DNA from: Sphaerolaimus hirsutus
Taxonomy: Eukaryota > Nematoda > Chromadorea > Monhysterida > Sphaerolaimidae
Length of the DNA: 64,000 nt
Direction: 5' to 3'
Assembly: GCA_964036195.1 (NCBI GenBank)
Contig: OZ038458.1
Location: forward strand, 25,495,832 to 25,559,831
The translations under genes and the position numbers were made by a program. Numbering within the stretch: the first letter of the stretch is position 1; each line of letters begins with the position of its first letter. A model generated the notes under the pieces. It was not told where the DNA came from. It saw only the letters and a list, made by a program, of their open reading frames with translations, and did no database searches. Positions 10,861 through 23,800 of the stretch are shown here, piece after piece.

Positions 10861-13085
10861 CCAGGGCTAAAAAATATAAATTGTGATATAATGCATTTGT
10901 GGGTTACTGATTACAATGATTTGAAATATGCACTCCATTCTGACAGTACATTACGATAACCCTGAAATTGAACCCAAAATGGGGCCAAAATTTTCAAATT
11001 GTGAAATGATGCATTGTGGGTTTCTAATTGCACTGATTTGATATATAATGCACTCCATTTTGACACTACATTACCATAACCCTGAAAATGAACCACTGGG
11101 GCCAAAAACTTTCAATTTGTGAAATGATGCATTTTTGGGTTTCTGGTTGCACTGATTTCAAATTTAGGTTTCTGATTGCACTGATTTGATATATGCACTC
11201 CATTGACACTACATTACCATAACCCTGAAAAATGAACCCATGGGGCCAAATACTTTCAATTTGAGAAATGATGCATTTTCAGGTTTCTGATTGCACTCAT
11301 TTGAAATATGCACTTCATTTTGACACTACATTACCATAACCCTGAAAATGAACCACTGGGGCCAAAAAATTTCAATTTTTGAAATGATGCATTTTTGGGT
11401 TTCTGATTGCACTGATTTCAAATTTGGGTTTCTGATTGCACTGATTTGATATATGCACTCCATTTTGACACTACATTACCATAACCCTCAAAATGGACCC
11501 ATGGGGTTAAATACTTTCAATTTGAGAAATGATGCATTTTCGGGTTTCTGATTGCACTCATCTGAAATATGCACTTCATTTTGACACTACATTACCATAA
11601 CCCTAAAATGAACCCCCTGGGCCAAAAACTTTCAAATCATAAAATGATGGATTTGTGAGTTTCTGAGTGTAGTGATTTCAAATATGCCCAGGGCTTAAAA
11701 AATTAGAAATTGTGAAATGATTCAATGTGGGTTTCTAATTGCACTGATTTGAAATATGCACTCCGTTTTGACACTACATAACCCTGAAAACTACATAACC
11801 ATAACCCTGAAAATGAACCTCTGGAGCCAAAAACTTTCAATTTGTGAAATCATTCATTTTTGGGTTTCTGATTGCACTGATTTCAAATTTGGGTCTATGA
11901 TTGCACCAATTTGATATATGCACTCCATTTTGACACTACATTACCATAACCCTAAAAATGAACCCATGGGGCCAAATACTTTCAATTTGAGAAATGATGC
12001 ATTTTCGGGTTTCTGATAGCACTCATTTGAAATATGCACTTCATTTTGACACTACATTACCATAACCCTAAAAATGAACCCCCTGGGCCAAAAACTTTCA
12101 AACCATAAAATGATGGATTTGTGGGTTTCAGAGTGTAGCTATTTCAAATATGCCCAGGGCTTAAAAAATTAGAAATTGTGAAATGATTCGATGTGGGTTT
12201 CTAATTGCACTGATTTGAAATATGCAATCCATTTTGACACTACATAACCCTGAAAACTACATAACCATAACCCTGAAAATGAACCTCTGGAGCCAAAAAC
12301 TTTCAATTTGTGAAATCATTCATTTTCAGGTTTCTGATTGCACTCATTTGAAATATGCACTTCATTTTGACACTACATTACCATAACCATAAAAATGAAC
12401 CCCCTAAGCCAAAAACTTTCAAATCATAAAATGATGCATTTGTGGGTTTCTGATTGTAGCGATTTCAAATATGCACTCCATTTTGACACTACATTACTAA
12501 AACTCTGAAATTGAACCCCTAGACCCAAAAATTTCTAATTGTAAAATGATGCATTTTGCAGGTTTCTTATTGCACTGATTTGAAATGACTCAATTTCAAC
12601 TCTACATTACTGTAAGCCTTAAATTGAACCCATGGGGCTAATAAATTAGAAATTGTGAAATGATGCATTTGTGGCTTTTTGATTGCCTTGATTTGAAATA
12701 TGCACTTCATTTTGACACTACATTACCATAACCCTGAAAATGAACCCCCAGGGCCAAAAATTTTCAAATCATAAAATGATGTGTTTGTGGGTTTCTGATT
12801 GTAGCGATTTCAAATATGCACTCCATTTTGACACCACATTACTAAAACCCTGATAATGAACCCCTGGGCACAAAAACTTTCAATTTGTGAAATGATGCAT
12901 TTGTGGGTTTTATATTGCAGTGATTTGAGATGTGCACTCCATTTCTACTCTACATTACCATAACCTTTTAAGTCTAACCCTTGGGGCTAAAAAATTGAAA
13001 ATTGTGAATTGATGCATTTGTGGATTGATGATAGTGATTTTTTGAAATATTCATACCATTTTCACACTACATTACCATAAACCTG
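10860..13085. repeat. Satellite array of about 115-120-bp units
   Basis: About fifteen head-to-tail copies carry the landmarks ACACTACATTACCATAACCC, AATGAACCCxTGGGGCCAAA, GAAATGATGCATTT and GGTTTCTGATTGCACTGATT. Unit length is mostly near 115-120 bp, with some longer units from internal duplication of the GGTTTCTGATTGCACTGATTT block, giving a loose higher-order pattern (for example 11400-11700 against 11860-12190). No ORF is meaningful. Confidence 0.9.
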
Positions 13086-13490
13086 AAAATGAGTTTACGG
13101 GAGTTTCCAAATTAGGGGCTGAGTTTATGGGAGTTTCCAAATTAGGGGCTGATTTTAAGGGAGTTTCCAAATTAGGGGCTGAGTTTATGGGAGTTTCTAA
13201 ATTAGGGGCTGAGTTTATTGGAGTATCCAAATTAGGGCTGAGTTTACAGCAGTTTCCAAATTATGGGTTGAGTTTACAGGAGTTTCCAAAATTGGGGGCT
13301 GAGTTTATGGGAGTTTTCAAATTAGAGGCTGAGTTTATGGGAGCTTACAAATAAGTGGCTGAGTTTATGGGAGTTTGCAAGTTAGGGGCTGAGTTTACGA
13401 GAGTTTGCAAGTTAGGGGCTGAGTTTATAGGAGTTTCCAAATTAGGGGCTGAGTTTACAGGAGTTTCCAAACTAGGGGCTGTTTACAGGA
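13085..13490. repeat. Tandem array of about 30-bp units
   Basis: About thirteen copies of GGAGTTTCCAAATTAGGGG followed by CTGAGTTTAT are seen. The long reading frame over it is just the repeat translated (GVSKLGAEFM) and is not a gene. Confidence 0.9.
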
Positions 13491-14032
13491 TTTAGAGGGG
13501 GTCCACATGGGGTGCCATTTTTGGGGGGTCTCCAGGGGGTGCCATTTTCTGGAGGTACATATGGGGGTGCCATTTCAAGGGGGTCCACATAGGGTGCCAT
13601 TTTTTGGGTGGTCCCCAGGGGTGCCATTTTTTGGTGGTCCTCAGGGGGGTGCTATATTTTTTTTTGCAGGGGGGTCCTAAGGGGGTGCCATTTTGGGGTG
13701 GTCCCAAGGGGGTGCCATTTTTGGGGGGTCCCTAAGGGGGAGCCAACTTTGGGTGGGTCCCCAGGGGGTGCCATTTTTGTGGGGGTTCCTAGGGGGTGCC
13801 ATGTTTGGGGGGTCCCCAGGGGGTGCTATTTTGGGGGGTCCCAAGGGGGTGCCATTTTTGGGGGGTCCATAAGGGGTGCCATTTTTCGGTGGTCCTCAGG
13901 GGGTGCGATATTTGTGGGGCCCTAGGGGGTCTCATTTTTGGGCGGTTCCCAGGGGGTGCCACTTTTGGGGGGTTCCCCGGGGGGTGCCATTTGGAGGGGG
14001 GTCCCCATTGGGGTGTCAGTTTTTGCAAGCCT
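13490..14032. repeat. G-rich tandem array of about 27-30-bp units
   Basis: Roughly nineteen degenerate copies of GGGGGTGCCATTTTTGGGGG followed by GTCCCCA are seen. Open frames on both strands across it are repeat translation. The strand asymmetry (G-rich top strand) is strong. Confidence 0.9.
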
Positions 14033-14050
14033 CTGAGTAGTGGGTACCTA

Positions 14051-14523
14051 TAGCAGGATTCTCTCCAACCTTCAGTTGGGTTTTGTGGTTCTCTACAATT
14101 AATACCACAAGGATTTACAAACACAAAAAGAACAGCAAAGCACAAATGTAACCAATTGAAGATTACAACAAAGTTTGACACCTTGCAAAAACCACACTAT
14201 CATATCACAAAACCTATACCACACAGAATGCACACTGCACACCATCATACCAAATCGCAAACTGTCCACATTTTACTACCGAGTTTCATGCCCAACCATT
14301 TTACAGTTAACAGTTTTACATTTTACCAACCAAGTTTACAAAAATCCATTCCAAAACATTGCATCTTTGGTATTGGTCTTGTTATTGTTGGTGCATTACA
14401 TACTGCATTTCAAAACACATGCCTAGCATGTGGGCAAACTTAACTAAAGTATCATATTTTCTCCAATGGTATTAATTGTAGAGAACCACAAAACCCGACC
14501 GAAGGTCGGAGAGAATCCTGCTA
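14051..14523. mobile_element. MITE with long TAGCAGGATTCTCTCC inverted ends
   Basis: The left end TAGCAGGATTCTCTCCAACC and the matching right end (…GGAGAGAATCCTGCTA) are complementary for about 55 bp, including GGTTTTGTGGTTCTCTACA and ATTAATACCA. The 360-bp core is A+C-rich unique sequence; frames across it show no recognisable protein. Confidence 0.85.
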
Positions 14524-15123
14524 GTTTATTTACAACTATATTAAGGCGATTTGATTCCAGCTTTTGCAGGCTTTCTCCTGGCAATAAAAGCATTAGATAA
14601 TTTAGTAGGAAGCTTTATATGGATTGGAAAGTCAGCCACCATGAAAACGAAATAAAAGTAAATAAATTTCGGCAACTAAATAAATATTTTATGGTCATAC
14701 ATTTCATGACTGACTTACCATTGAAATACTTCCTCGTTGACTGTGCGTACAAGGAAACGACTTGACTTGCCGCTCTCCACACTCTTAATTAAAATCCAAA
14801 CTTTTAGCCGCCCATTACACTTTATATTCACATTTTATGCCCCATTTTGTATAAAGCGAACATTTCTATCAAACCCACATGCACACACTTTCACATTCAC
14901 AATTACCAATATCCCCAATCGTAGTACACCATAATTCCGATCGTTGGCAGCGTGCCAGCGCGGCGGGCGGGCGGTGCAGCGGCGACAAACAAGTTCCCAG
15001 CGTCACATCGGGGCGGCAAGCGGCGGCACGCGCCGGCGACATAACTGCGGCCATATCCGGCCGGCCCGCTTCATTACCTGCGCGCAGTGGCCGTTCGAAC
15101 GCGCGATCGGTTAGTCCGCTCTG
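14524..15123. other. Unassigned sequence with a GC-rich, CpG-rich patch
   Basis: No gene is seen. The first 420 bp are AT-rich unique sequence. From about 14940 to 15120 it is strongly GC-rich with many CpG. Frames there show arginine/alanine-rich low-complexity translations on both strands and no conserved motif. Confidence 0.35.
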
Positions 15124-15285
15124 GGGGCACTCCCAGAGCCTGTCAAATGTCATGTAAAATGTCATGCAAAGTGTCTGAAGTCATGTAAAATGCCCGGTAA
15201 AATGGCTTTTACCGGGCATTTTACATGACTTTAGACAATTTGCATGACATTTTACAGTACATTTTACGGGGTCTGGGATTGGTAC
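15124..15285 (-). mobile_element. Non-genic introner-family copy, minus orientation
   Basis: Read on the minus strand it starts GTACCAATCCCAGACCCCG and ends CTCTGGGAGTGCCCCCAG, so even outside a gene it keeps the same left/right asymmetry and splice-like ends. The interior is the CATTTTACATGACTTTAGAC palindrome. It is flanked by GC-rich sequence on both sides. Confidence 0.85.
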
Positions 15286-15535
15286 CGGGCCGGCGCTTTG
15301 GCCGCGCCGGCCGCACTGCGTTATTGTAGTCATTATTACACAGTTGACAGTGATTTGTGCCGCGCGGCAGCAGCTGGCCCACCGGTCACGCCCGGCCGCG
15401 CTTCCATTCTGGACGGGTTGTACATTGCCCGGTCACTGTACACTGGATGATTTCGGGTATTTTAAGCCCATAATGTGCACCCATCTGGGCGGGTCTGTCT
15501 GGCGCCAAACGCCCGCTGCAGTCGCCAGAGTTGCT

Positions 15536-16943
15536 AAAAGTACTGAACTTTTCAAAGTAAACGTAAAGTATTTTATTTTTACCCACCCCAGAGTACAGTA
15601 GTGATGGAAAAGCGCCAGAAAAAATGGCGCCAGGCGCCAAGGGCGCCATGGCGCCATTCGGAAAGTGGGCGCCAAGCGCCAAGGGCGCCACAGAAAAAGG
15701 GCGCCAGGCGCCAAGGGCGCCATGGCGCCATGGCGCCATTCAGAAAGTGGGCGCCAGGCGCCAGGGGCGCCACGGAAAGAGGGCGCCAAGCGCCAAGGGC
15801 GCCATGGCGCCATTTGGAAAATAGGGCGCCAGGCGCCAAGGGCGCCAGGATAAAAAAGTGCCTACAACACCATGCGTGTGCTAAAAATGTTGCTACAGCA
15901 CCATTGTACGCGCATTCACTTCTAAATTCGCGTTCTCCAGGATGTAATGAACAAAAACAAGGCTAGCAACAAAAAATTTTTGATTAAAATCCACATGACG
16001 AATTCAAACGCAATGGAAATTGTCATTTGACAACAATCCATTCATTACAAATAGACCTTTCCAAACAATGTTTCCTAATTGCAACAATTTATATCCGTTT
16101 ATTTATGATTTTGCAAGTTAACGATCCATCATTCTTGTCTTCTGATCCGTCAGACACATCTGATGAACCGTTGGACGAAAGATTTCCACCCACTCACACC
16201 ACTCCGTCCATTTTTCTGGCGAATTTAGATCATCCACGGATGCGTTTTTCATTTTTTTTTGTTTACACAGCACTCACCGTGAAACCCTGCTGGCGCCTTT
16301 TTGGCGCCCTTCTAAAGCAGGGCGCCAGGCGCCAAGGGCGCCACGGAAAAAGGGCGCCACGCGCCAAGGGCGCCATGGCGCCTTTCAGAATGTGGGCGCC
16401 AGGCGCCAAGGGCGCCACAGAAAAAGGGCGCCAAGCGCCAATGGCGCCATGGCGCGGCGCCCTTTGGCGCCCTCAAATGGCGCCAGCGCCATGGCGCCAT
16501 TCCATCGCTAGAGTACAGAAAACGTAAACTAATTTTTCCCTTTTACACTGCGTAAAAGGTGAGTAAACGTAAATACCCGTATTTATACTCAGGGAAAACG
16601 TAATAGCACGGATTTTTTCGATTTTGTACCTAGGAAAACCTTAAAATGAGTGGAAGTTTATCGTTAAAGTGAAAGTTAAGCGAGGGTCGTCGCTTTCCGT
16701 ACCCATCGCAACTTACCTATATAATTTTCGCTGCCATTTTTGCGGCCATTTCGATTCGTTTGAGTGGTTTTTGCTTTTTATGCACCCCATTAATTTCTCA
16801 ATTACGTTTTCTGTACTCGCGTACTTTCAAAAAGTACGATGGATAAGTGAGTACCGGTATTCGGGAGGAAGCGTAAAAGTATTTACGCAGTACTCAAGTA
16901 TACGTATTTAACGAGTAAACGTAAATACGTTTCAACAACTGTG
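15536..16943. mobile_element. hAT-like MITE (CAGAGTTG family) with a nested GGCGCC element
   Basis: The ends CAGAGTTGCTAAAAGTACTG and CAACAACTGTG are flanked by GCAGTCGC and GCTGTCGC (7 of 8 identical). Between about 15600 and 16513 it is interrupted by a second element whose two ends are dense arrays of GGCGCCAGGCGCCAAGGGCG. The 400-bp core of that insert (15870-16290) is AT-rich and its frames show no recognised protein. Confidence 0.8.
15601..16513. repeat. GGCGCC-rich palindromic insert
   Basis: GGCGCCAAGGGCGCCATGGC units are tandemly repeated at 15610-15860 and 16290-16510. The unit is self-complementary, so frames such as GAKRQGRHGKRAPGAKGAM on both strands are repeat artefacts. The CGCCATGGCG words also appear in the elements at 1330-1400 and 46625-46700. 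Confidence 0.75.
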
Positions 16944-17888
16944 GCTGTCGCGCCGCCGGGGTAACTCTATCCGGCACAAGTTGGTGGAACCTGCCGGCGC
17001 GGACTAATGGCGAATAACTACATGTATGTTTGATTGTGTGTCGTTAGGTACCTACATACAATTTGTGTGTTATTTTTTGTTATTATATACATATTTAGAT
17101 GTCACTGGGTTCAAGCTCTGAACGCATGTGCTTGTACACAAAAATACGTACCTAAGCGCATCAACTAAATGAATACACGTACCTAGTAGTGTTTTTTGTT
17201 TGATGTTCTAGGAATATTTGATTTTCGATTTTCCATGATAATCATTATTTGTCAAACATACAAATTTAGACTATAAAAATTGATTATGTAAATAGAACAA
17301 ATTTATGTGCTTAAATTATGCTGAAACTGGGCCAATGCCCGCGCTAAATTTGTTCACGGGATGACACCTAAAAAATTTCAAGATGTTGTCGCTATTCTTT
17401 TCTGATGTTAAAAATTCACCGTGTCCGTGACTCACTGCAATATTTACAATTGACAGAAAGATCAAATTACCCCCTTCCAAACTTAGAACTCGCAGTGTTT
17501 GTTTGTTGAACACAAAAAAGTACCGCATCAAAACCGGTTTTCCGAACCGGCGGACCATTTATCTCGGCGGCGGCGCGACATTACAAAAAACAGCTGACTA
17601 AAACCGCAGCGCGCGGCGCCATAGGGATCATACACACTAGTTGACATCGCAAATTCGTGTTAACTGAATGGCAACTGAAAAACACAAAAAATCTTTGATC
17701 GTACAACAAGAAACCATGAAAATTAAGTGTCTCTGCTCTATCACATAGGAAGGTTGAAACCACATAATCAACCCAACTTGAGTTGACACAAATTTCAACG
17801 TCAACTAGTCTGCGTAGCCCCACACCTACTGTCAACTCGCGCGCACTTCGTAGCCAGTCAACTAAAACCCATAATAACCTACCTAAAA
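16944..17888 (+). promoter_or_regulatory. Upstream region of the arrestin gene, with CpG-rich patch and MITE
   Basis: A GC-rich patch (about 17540-17620, CTCGGCGGCGGCGCGACA) lies about 300 bp upstream of the arrestin ATG. A MITE with CACACTAGTTGACATCG ends occupies about 17622-17820. The final 60 bp before the ATG are unique. A promoter here is inferred from position only; no TATA or initiator is convincing. The rest (16944-17540) shows no gene. Confidence 0.3.
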
Positions 17889-20800
17889 ATGGCCGTGGAA
17901 TCGTGGCGTTGCAGCGACGAGGTCTGGGTGGGCGACCAGTACATGCGCGCCCCGCCCGCCGCCATGCGCCAGAGTTACTCGATCGCCAGAGCGGCAGTTG
18001 CCGCCGAGCTGCCCGAGCTGCCCAACGGATACGCTACTTCGGATAGAGCTAAAGCGGCTGTTAAGACGGCAGGTTTTGGACGTCGGTTTTTTTAATCCAG
18101 TTTTTTTGGAGTTAACGAAATTGCTTGAAAAATCCCCCCCCCCCCCCCCCTCTACAAGACGGGTGAGGAAAAAAATCCCCCTTAAGGCATAAATGTGATC
18201 AATTTGTTATCCCAATTTGAACAAAAATGGCATGTTATATTGTTTATAAACCATATTTTGTGCAATGGGTTGAAATTAGATGATATTCAGAAACATGCTT
18301 GAAAAGTTTGACGAAATAATAATTCCTCCCTTTGAATAATTCCCCCTCCCCTCGAATAGTTCCCCCTGAAAAAAGTTCAATGAAGAAATAAGTCACCACG
18401 GAATTATTCGAGCAAATACGGTACTTTGTTGATTTGAGTAAATTGCTACTTTGAATAACTCCCCTGTATCAGCAAGTGTGTCAGCAAAAAAGCTGCCATG
18501 TATTGGCCCCGGTGATTGGCAATGAAATTGGCAGAATTCATTTACACCGCACAAAAACAATTATGATTAGTAAATACAAATATATTCAATATTTTGCGTG
18601 ATATGTACTCTTGTTTCGCTATTGTGATTTGTGATTGATAATTTTTTTACTAAAAAAAGTGATGATGAAAAAAACTCCCTCGCCGTATCAAAAATATGAC
18701 TCCCAAAGCTGGTTACTGTCCTGAATACCAAAATGAAAATTGGAGGTAATAGGTAGACACAGTGAAAGTAGACAGATGGCCGCACCACCTGATATTTACA
18801 CATCTAAGTATGCACACAGCGACCGCACAATACCCACCGCACCGGCGCAGAGATTCACATGCGCGAGTCTACCGACACCGCATTCGTGCAGCACCGACGG
18901 CACCGCTACCTAAAGCGCTACGAAGCGTCGCCGAGCCACGACGCCGCTGCAAGTTCGTTGAACATGGCGAGCACGTCGAACGGGGAGAACGGGCGCGACG
19001 AGGCCGCCTGGTGCCAGTCTCGGACTCTGGGAAATGATCTGGGAGATGGGAAATGTCATGCAAAGTGTCTAAAAACATGGAAAACACTTTGCATGACATT
19101 CTACATTTTACAGAGCATTTTACAGAGTCCGGGACTGCCCTCAGGGTGGACGAGCACGAGATGTTCTCCATGGAGAACAGGGAGAGCGGCGTCACTGTCG
19201 ATTTGGACGCCCTGTCGCCGGCGCAACTGGAACGGTTGGAACAGAAAATCGTAAGTTGACGGCAGTGCACTGACGATGGAAAACCATCTGGAAAAAAACT
19301 TTTTTTCAACTTTAGGGTTTTTTTTAAAATAACTTTTAGAATTTCGATTTTTTTTTTCTGAAAATAATTTGTCTAATTTTCTAATTTTTATTTGCGACCG
19401 TTACAGTGGACGCACAGTGCGCTGCATCTTGGTGTGTATGTTTGTGTGTCAATCTATTTCTATATGCGTTTTATAGATATAAAAAGGCCATATTTATGAT
19501 GCAATTTTTATATTTGAATTTCAACAATGAAAATTCTAAACAAATTTCGTCGACAAAAACGCCATTTTCTCTCAGACAATCTCCCCTGTGCAATCAGAGG
19601 ACTGCGAGCAGCCGAGCACATCCAATCAGCACCAGCCGCACAGCATGCACCAACTGCACCAGCAGTTCAGACACTCGAACAGGTGCCAGTCCCGGAGCCT
19701 GTTAAATATCCTGTAAAAGTGAAATGTCATGCAAAGTGTCCAAAGTCATGTAAAATGCCCTGCAAAATGGCAAAAGTCATGTAAAATGCTCTGGAAAATG
19801 GCAAACGTGTTTGCCATTTTCCAGGGCATTTTACATGACTTTTGACATTTTCCAGGGCATTTTACATGGTGTTTGACATTTTCCAGTGCATTTTACATGA
19901 CTTTGGACACTTTGCATGATATTTCACATTTTACAGGACATTTAACAGGCTCTGGGACTGCCCCAGGATGAGCGGCGACAGGGCAAGCCACGGCCGGTCG
20001 CCGTCGCGCCGCGGCAACGTGCAGCGCACTTCGAGCAGCGTGCCGCCGCCCAGCGCGCACATCGTCACCAGATTCGGCACGTTTGACATATTTTATAAGA
20101 ACTTGGAGACCGCATATTTGGGCGACGTACTGCATGGATGGATGGAGCTGCAGTTGACTAGGTAAGTTTTCGATTGAGGGCGATTGAACAATTCGGTTTG
20201 GTAATTGCGGTAATAAAGGCGCCGACGGGCGCCCGGCCAATTTTCCGGCACTTTTCTTTTATTAGCTCTGGTTTATCTGAAGGTATTTTTGTTGCGTGTT
20301 TTGTGGGTTCGAAATGTGTTTTCAAATGTTTTTAGGGTTTTTTAATGCCGGACTGCAGTCGTTTTTCAAAACGCCGCCTGAATGTTTGCTGTGTAGTAAA
20401 TATGATTTTAGAGTATACCGTAAATATTTGCATCAACAATTACCCTTCTTGAGTAGTCCCCCCCTCAAAAAAAGTCACCCAAATTCCCCTCCTCCCAGAC
20501 CAATGGATATCATCAAAATGACCGTTTCATTCTACGGAGAAATTACCTACACCATCGGCGGTGCTCCATCTCGAACGGCCCGCTTCGAAAGGCAATCCCA
20601 AAATTTATGGCGTGCGCCAAGAGCGAAAAATGAAAGGAACCGCGGAATTTCAACTGCGGCGCACATCGCACCGGGATTTTATGTGTACGAGTTTTACGTT
20701 GGGACGCGAATCGACTTGCCCAGTGCATTTGTCAGCAAGGAAGGGGCTATTAGCAGTTTGGTCTACTATTGTGAGGTGTGTTACTGCTTTGTTACTCTCC

Positions 20801-23800
20801 AAAACTACCGTATTTGCTTGAATAGTTCCCCTTTAATAATCACCCCTGTTAGACAAGTGAGGACAAAATTATCTCCCTTGAATAATCCCCTTTTGCATAA
20901 TTACCCCGTGAAAAAGCCCCCTTGAATAATTCCCCCCTTAAGGCATATGATCAAGTGGTTTTGTTCAGTGTGAAGAGAAATAGTAAAGTTATGTTATTTT
21001 GAGAATAGAGCATACCTAAACACCTTCCCGGTCAAGTAAGCCACCCATTTTTTTATTTCATTTCCGAAGCTATGTCTCGGGCTATGGTGGGGTTATAGAG
21101 CTGAATCTTTGTGAATATATACTTGTAACATCCCTCTACTCTGCATCAATGGGGGGAGGCATGGCGACCAACTACAGGGTGGGTTGCCCTATATGCAACA
21201 ATTTTTTGCCAGGTTTTCAGTGTCCGAAACAAGTACACCACCCACTTGATTAGCTACACTAAAGGGGCTGTATCTCCAGTTGTGGGGGTGGTAGAAAGCT
21301 AAAATTTGAGGGGTATCTTGGCAACACCCACCCCTACTATACGCCAGTGGGGCAGCTCCCGACGACCCACTACAGTTTGTGCCGCACTGTAGTAAGTTGT
21401 TGTTTTTTTTAAACCACCCAAGTGTCCCAAGTAAGTTCACCACCTAAAGGAATTATAAAAATTTTTTGAGAACACACCCTATATAAAAACTGAATCATGT
21501 TTTCACCCTGGTTCTGCTAATTAAAATTTTTTCCTTTGTTTAGCCACCCTCATCATAAATGGCAGACCAAAAATTTCACTTTAAACCAATTTTTTGCTCC
21601 ACACTTTAAAAGTTGGTTTACAAAGTTCAGTAGAGGAGGGTCTAAGTTTCAAAGTTATGTAAACAACATGACCTCCAAAATGGCAACAAGGAAATTTATT
21701 TTGGGTGGAATGAAAAAGTGAAAATTCTGTAAATTTTTGTTCCTGCAATGACATCATTATGACATCATAGAATTCACCCAAAAATTTCACCCAAAATAAA
21801 TTTCCTTATGTTGCCATTTTGGAGGTCATGTTGTTTACATAACTTTGAAACTTAGACCCTCCTCTACTGAACTTTGTAAACCAACTTTTAAAGTGTGGAA
21901 CAAAAAATTGGTCTAAAGTGAAATTTTTGGTCTGCCATTTATGATGGGGATGGCTAAACAAAGGAAAAAAATTTAATTAGCAGAACTAGGGTGAAAACTT
22001 GATTCAGTTTTTATAAACACCTTCCCGGACAAGTTCACCACCCATTTTTTTATTTCACTTCGAATGCAATATCTCTGTCCATGGGGGTGTTATAAGGCTG
22101 AAACGTTGTATATATAAAGTTGTAAGACCCCCTTACTCCCCAACATGGGGGGAGGTGCGGCGACTCACTACAGGGTGGGTCACCCTATATGCAACAATTT
22201 TTGTGGCGGTTTTGGTGTCCCAAGCAAGTTCACCACCCACTTGATTAGCGACACTTTGAAGGCTATATCTCCAGCTGTGAGGGCGGTAGAAAGCTGAAAT
22301 TTGGGGGATGTCTTGCCAACAACCCCCCTCACAATACACCAGTGGGGCGGCTGCCGACGATCCACTAAAGCATGGGTCACTGCATATAAAGTTGATAATT
22401 TTTTTAAGAACAGCTTAAGTGTCAGAAACAAGTTCGCCACCCAGCTGCATTACAAAAAAATGTTGTGAGAACATACCTGATATAAAATTGAATCAGATTT
22501 GAACCCTAGTTCTGCTCATAAAAATTTTTTCAGTAGGGCACCCACCCTGTCCCATAAACAGCGGACTGAAAATTTCACTTTAAACCAATTTTTTGTATCA
22601 CACTTAAAAAGTTGGTTTACAAAGTTCACTAGAGGAGGGTCTAAGGTTCAAAATTATGTAAACAACATAACCTCTAAAATGCTTCCATAAGGAAATTTAT
22701 TTGGGGTGAATGAAAAAGTGAAAATTGTGTCAAATTTTGTTCCTGAAATGACATCATTTTGACATCATAGAATTCACCCCAAGTAAATTTCCTTATGGAG
22801 GCATTTTAGAGGTTATGTTGTTTACATAACTTTGAACCTTAGTCCATTCTCTAGTGAACTTTGTAAACCAACTTTGTAAGTGTGTAACAAAAAAATGGTT
22901 AAAAGTGAAATTTTCATTCTACCGTTTATGGGACAGGGTGGGTGCACTACTGAAAAAATTTTTTTGGGTTGAAATAGTGTTCCAACCCGATTCAGTTTTC
23001 CAACCCGATTAGGTATGTTGTTGCAACATTTTTTCAATGCAGTTGGCTGATAAACTTGTTTTGGGACACTTGGGCTGTTTTTAGAAAATGGTCAACTTAA
23101 TATGCAGTGACCCATGCTTTAGTGGGTCGTTGGCAGCCGCCCCACTGGTGTATTGTGAGGGGGTTGTTGGCAAGAACTCCCTTAAATTTCAGCTTTATAC
23201 CGCCATCACAGCTGGAGATATGGGCCTCATAGTGTAGCCAATCAAGTGGGTGGTGAACTTGTTTGGGACACCAAAAACGCCAAAAAAATTTGTTGCATAT
23301 AGGGCGACCCACCCTGTAGTGAGTCGCCGCACCTCCCCCATTGTTTGGGAGTAGAGGGGTCTTACAACTTTATGTATACAAAGTTTCAGCTTTATAACAC
23401 CCCCATGGACGGAGATATTGCATTCGAAGTGAAATAAAAAAATGGGTGGTGAACTTGTCCGGGAAGGTGTTTAAAAGGTATGTTCTCAAAAAAAATTTTT
23501 AGTTCCTTTAGGTGGTGAACTTACTTGGGACACTTGTGTCGCTTTTTTTAAAAAAACAACAACTTTATACAGTGTGGCACAAACTGTAGTGGGTCGTCGG
23601 GAGCTGCCCCACTGGCGTAAAGTAAAGTGGGTGTTGCCAAGATACCCCTAAAATTTTAGAGTTCTACCACCCCCACAACTGGAGATACAGCCCATTTAGT
23701 GTAGCTAATCAAGGGGGTGGTGTACTTGTTTGGGACAATGAAAACCTGGCAAAAAATTGTTGCATATAGGGCGACTCACCCTGTAGTTTGTCGCCATGCC

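Noticed and set aside
13127-14053. Long repetitive open frames (GVSKLGAEFM repeats; GVPRGCHFWG repeats)
   Set aside because: They are translations of tandem DNA repeats on both strands, with no start context, splice structure or family resemblance.
15601-16527. Several overlapping frames rich in GAKRQGRHG or APWRPWRLAP
   Set aside because: They derive from the self-complementary GGCGCC repeat and appear on both strands in several frames.
20296-20925. A 209-codon plus-strand frame taken as a single gene
   Set aside because: Only 20499-20775 of it is coding (arrestin exon 6); the rest is intron, including repeat sequence.
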